Part shown: in pieces, positions 62,197 to 64,000 of the stretch
Position numbering within the stretch: the stretch's first letter is position 1
Layout: each line of letters starts with the position of its first letter
Assembly: GCA_018881555.1 (NCBI GenBank)
Contig: JACAXG010000203.1
Location: 124,001 to 188,000, forward strand
Source of the DNA: Amblyornis subalaris
Lineage: Eukaryota; Chordata; Aves; Passeriformes; Ptilonorhynchidae
Direction: 5' to 3'
DNA: 64,000 bases
The notes under the pieces: generated by a model
Seen by the model: only the letters and a program-made list of their open reading frames with translations
The model's database searches: none
Told to the model about the DNA's origin: nothing
Program-made: the position numbers and the translations under genes

Positions 62197-64000
62197 GAAG
62201 AGTAAGAAGAATTCATACCAGTGGGACTGGAGCACTAAGGCCTTTAATTTTTGTTATCAAAAACTTAAGGTTCTGTTGTGCTGCCCAACAGGGATCAGTG
62301 AAGGAAAGATAAATCATGTTTCCCACTGTGGGAAGGCTTTGCACCATATTGCTGCTGGTGGTGGGAAAGGACCTTGTGTGAATCCTTGAGAAATGGCAAT
62401 AGGAAGCATAAGTTGTAGTGCAGCCAATACCTAGAGAGGTAAAAATAAACCTAAAAAGTTTAAGAAATAAGAACAGTGTGAAGTAAAAAAAAAAAAATTA
62501 AAAATCAACAGATATTCCTGTTACTGTGGGGACAAAAAAACTNGTGAAAAATGGCCACAGGTAAAATAATAAGGAACTTGCTTGGATGATACCAAAAGAA
62601 ATACTAAATGTACACAATACCTATATCTGTGTACAGGAATCCCAATTTTCCCAACCTGTTGACAGGGGAAATACAAAACCTGATCGTGAGCTGTGGACAA
62701 CCTGTGACAGTGTAAGGAGAAACTCGCTGGTGTCCAATGAATTTTGGACAGAGGAAGCCACAAGATGTAAATTTTTATCAAGGACACCTGTTTAGCTTTC
62801 CTGTTTTATTCTCCTAACCTCTATTAAAACTTACCCACAGCTCTGTTTTGCAGGAATAAGGATGTTTATTTCTGGCAGACATGAAATTAAATGACTTCTT
62901 CTGGACCCAAAAGCCCTCGTGGGTAGCCGAATGGGATTTTGGGCCTCCAGTGGAAGCTTGCAGAGGGCACAGGTTTTCCACTTCTGTCACCCAGCACTGG
63001 CTGGGAGTCTCTAGGTGGTCACTAAATGAAGGCCTCTCATCCATTATTTGAGGCTGCTTGTATTGTAATGAGGATTTGCTTGTATTACATTAGCATCAAA
63101 GGCAGAAATTCTGTATTTAATGTACAAAATATAATGGATCCTGAAAATTCTGCCAAAAATACCTTTTGGGCAAAAATAATCAGTTTTTGTCTGGCATCTC
63201 TAGTGTAACTTATTTAAAGAAAGCATTACCCAAGGGATTTTTTTACCTTAATAACAGTTGTTTAGGAACTGATAAAATCCACCACAATGAAATAGTGAGG
63301 TCAGAGGGCTTAGATGCTGCATATCATTGCTGTGAATGAAATAATGAAAAATCTGTACTGCAGTTCTTAAGACAACCCTCCCTGTCTCTTGTGTGAACAA
63401 ACACCAGAATGGCTCTGAAATCTTTTAAACTGAGATCGTAGTGTAAATCAATGCACTGGCATGGTAATAAAGTGGTTTATTTGACCAGATGAATATTTGC
63501 ACTTTGAAAACTAAAAAGAAAAAAAAAAAATATTTCTTTAAAGCTTTTTATGATCCCACTTTGCTTCTTTTTCAATGGGANGTTTATACCTTCAACTACT
63601 TTTATTAACTTTATTAATCTTTTTAACAAATCTGCTGCATTCCAGTGCTCACCTTTTAANGCTACAAGATTATTTTAAAAGAATTGTAGTGAGATGAGCT
63701 CTATGAGAAGGGCTAACCATCAGAAGGCTTTTCTCCACTCNTACACAAAATGAGCTTTATAAGTGTCTGTTGCCATACCTGGCTCTAAGTCTATGCAAGG
63801 GATGAGCCCATACCTGTAACCTGCACAGATTTCAGTCCCAAAAGAGGTCACAATGGCTATGACATTGTTTTCTGAAGCTGTNTGCTGGTCGTGCCCTCCT
63901 GTTAGGTTATAAACCTCTTTGTAATCACTGTGTGTTGTACTTGTACAAGACTTACGCACTCCGTGGCCGAGTTTTTATGAGTAGTGCTCCAAGATGCGAG
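62197..64000. other. Unique AT-rich interval to the right edge, no gene confirmed
   Basis: About 1.8 kb with A-runs at 62,487-62,499 and about 63,520. A minus-strand frame of about 79 codons at 63,720-63,959 has a rather protein-like composition but contains N codons, begins just after an upstream stop and shows no recognisable motif. Confidence 0.5.

Noticed and set aside
63720..63959. Protein-like minus-strand frame near the right edge
   Set aside because: No recognisable family, two codons masked by N, an upstream stop and no splice evidence. It is noted only in the region entry.
1..64000. tRNA, rRNA, CRISPR, endogenous retrovirus or complete transposon
   Set aside because: No tRNA internal promoter pair, rRNA segment, regularly spaced direct-repeat array, paired long terminal repeats, or full-length CR1 was found on reading both strands.

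Overview
This window looks like non-coding nuclear DNA of a bird, most likely a passerine. The main evidence is the repeat content. At least fifteen pieces of CR1 LINE retrotransposon can be read, many with the family's ATTCTATG-type 3' tail (seen as TCATAGAATC on inverted copies) and recognisable ORF2 protein remnants. No mammalian-type SINE or LINE, bacterial operon or phage gene is visible. Base composition is about 40% GC, broken by a few dense CpG islands. Isolated N bases are scattered throughout, as in a draft vertebrate assembly.

Layout. 1-38.2 kb is AT-rich sequence with fourteen CR1 pieces (about 1.1, 9.8, 13.4, 17.4, 20.1, 23.7, 27.0, 28.5, 28.7-29.6, 29.1, 31.0, 31.75, 36.0 and 37.9 kb). 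The 28.5-29.6 kb cluster is nested: a short plus-strand CR1 tail sits inside an older minus-strand CR1 that has lost most of its reverse transcriptase. A CpG-rich patch of about 0.8 kb with a 17-bp tandem repeat lies at 34.4-35.2 kb. 38.25-61.76 kb has no CR1 that I can recognise. Inside this repeat-poor stretch is the strongest gene-related signal, a 1.4-kb CpG island (51.8-53.2 kb) with G-quadruplex-prone tracts on both strands. It is followed by a good plus-strand splice donor at 53,099/53,100, so it is probably the promoter and first, mostly untranslated, exon of a gene whose coding exons lie beyond the right edge. 53.1-64 kb would then be its first intron. Another CR1 lies at 61.8-62.2 kb, just after a striking 96-bp inverted repeat (61,171-61,266) that could fold like a microRNA precursor.

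No protein-coding gene can be called with confidence. Long open frames over the two CpG islands and inside CR1 copies reflect composition or transposon remnants. Three weaker coding hints are recorded with low confidence: a signal-peptide-like open frame ending at a splice donor (51,800-51,934), a minus-strand exon-like segment (54,864-54,968), and two adjacent minus-strand frames (55,682-56,085) that look protein-like but match nothing I recognise.

The items most worth checking are the hairpin at 61.2 kb, the interleaved inverted repeats at 30.0-30.2 kb, the CpG-island promoter with its repeat-free surroundings, and the unexplained minus-strand frames at 55.7-56.1 kb.
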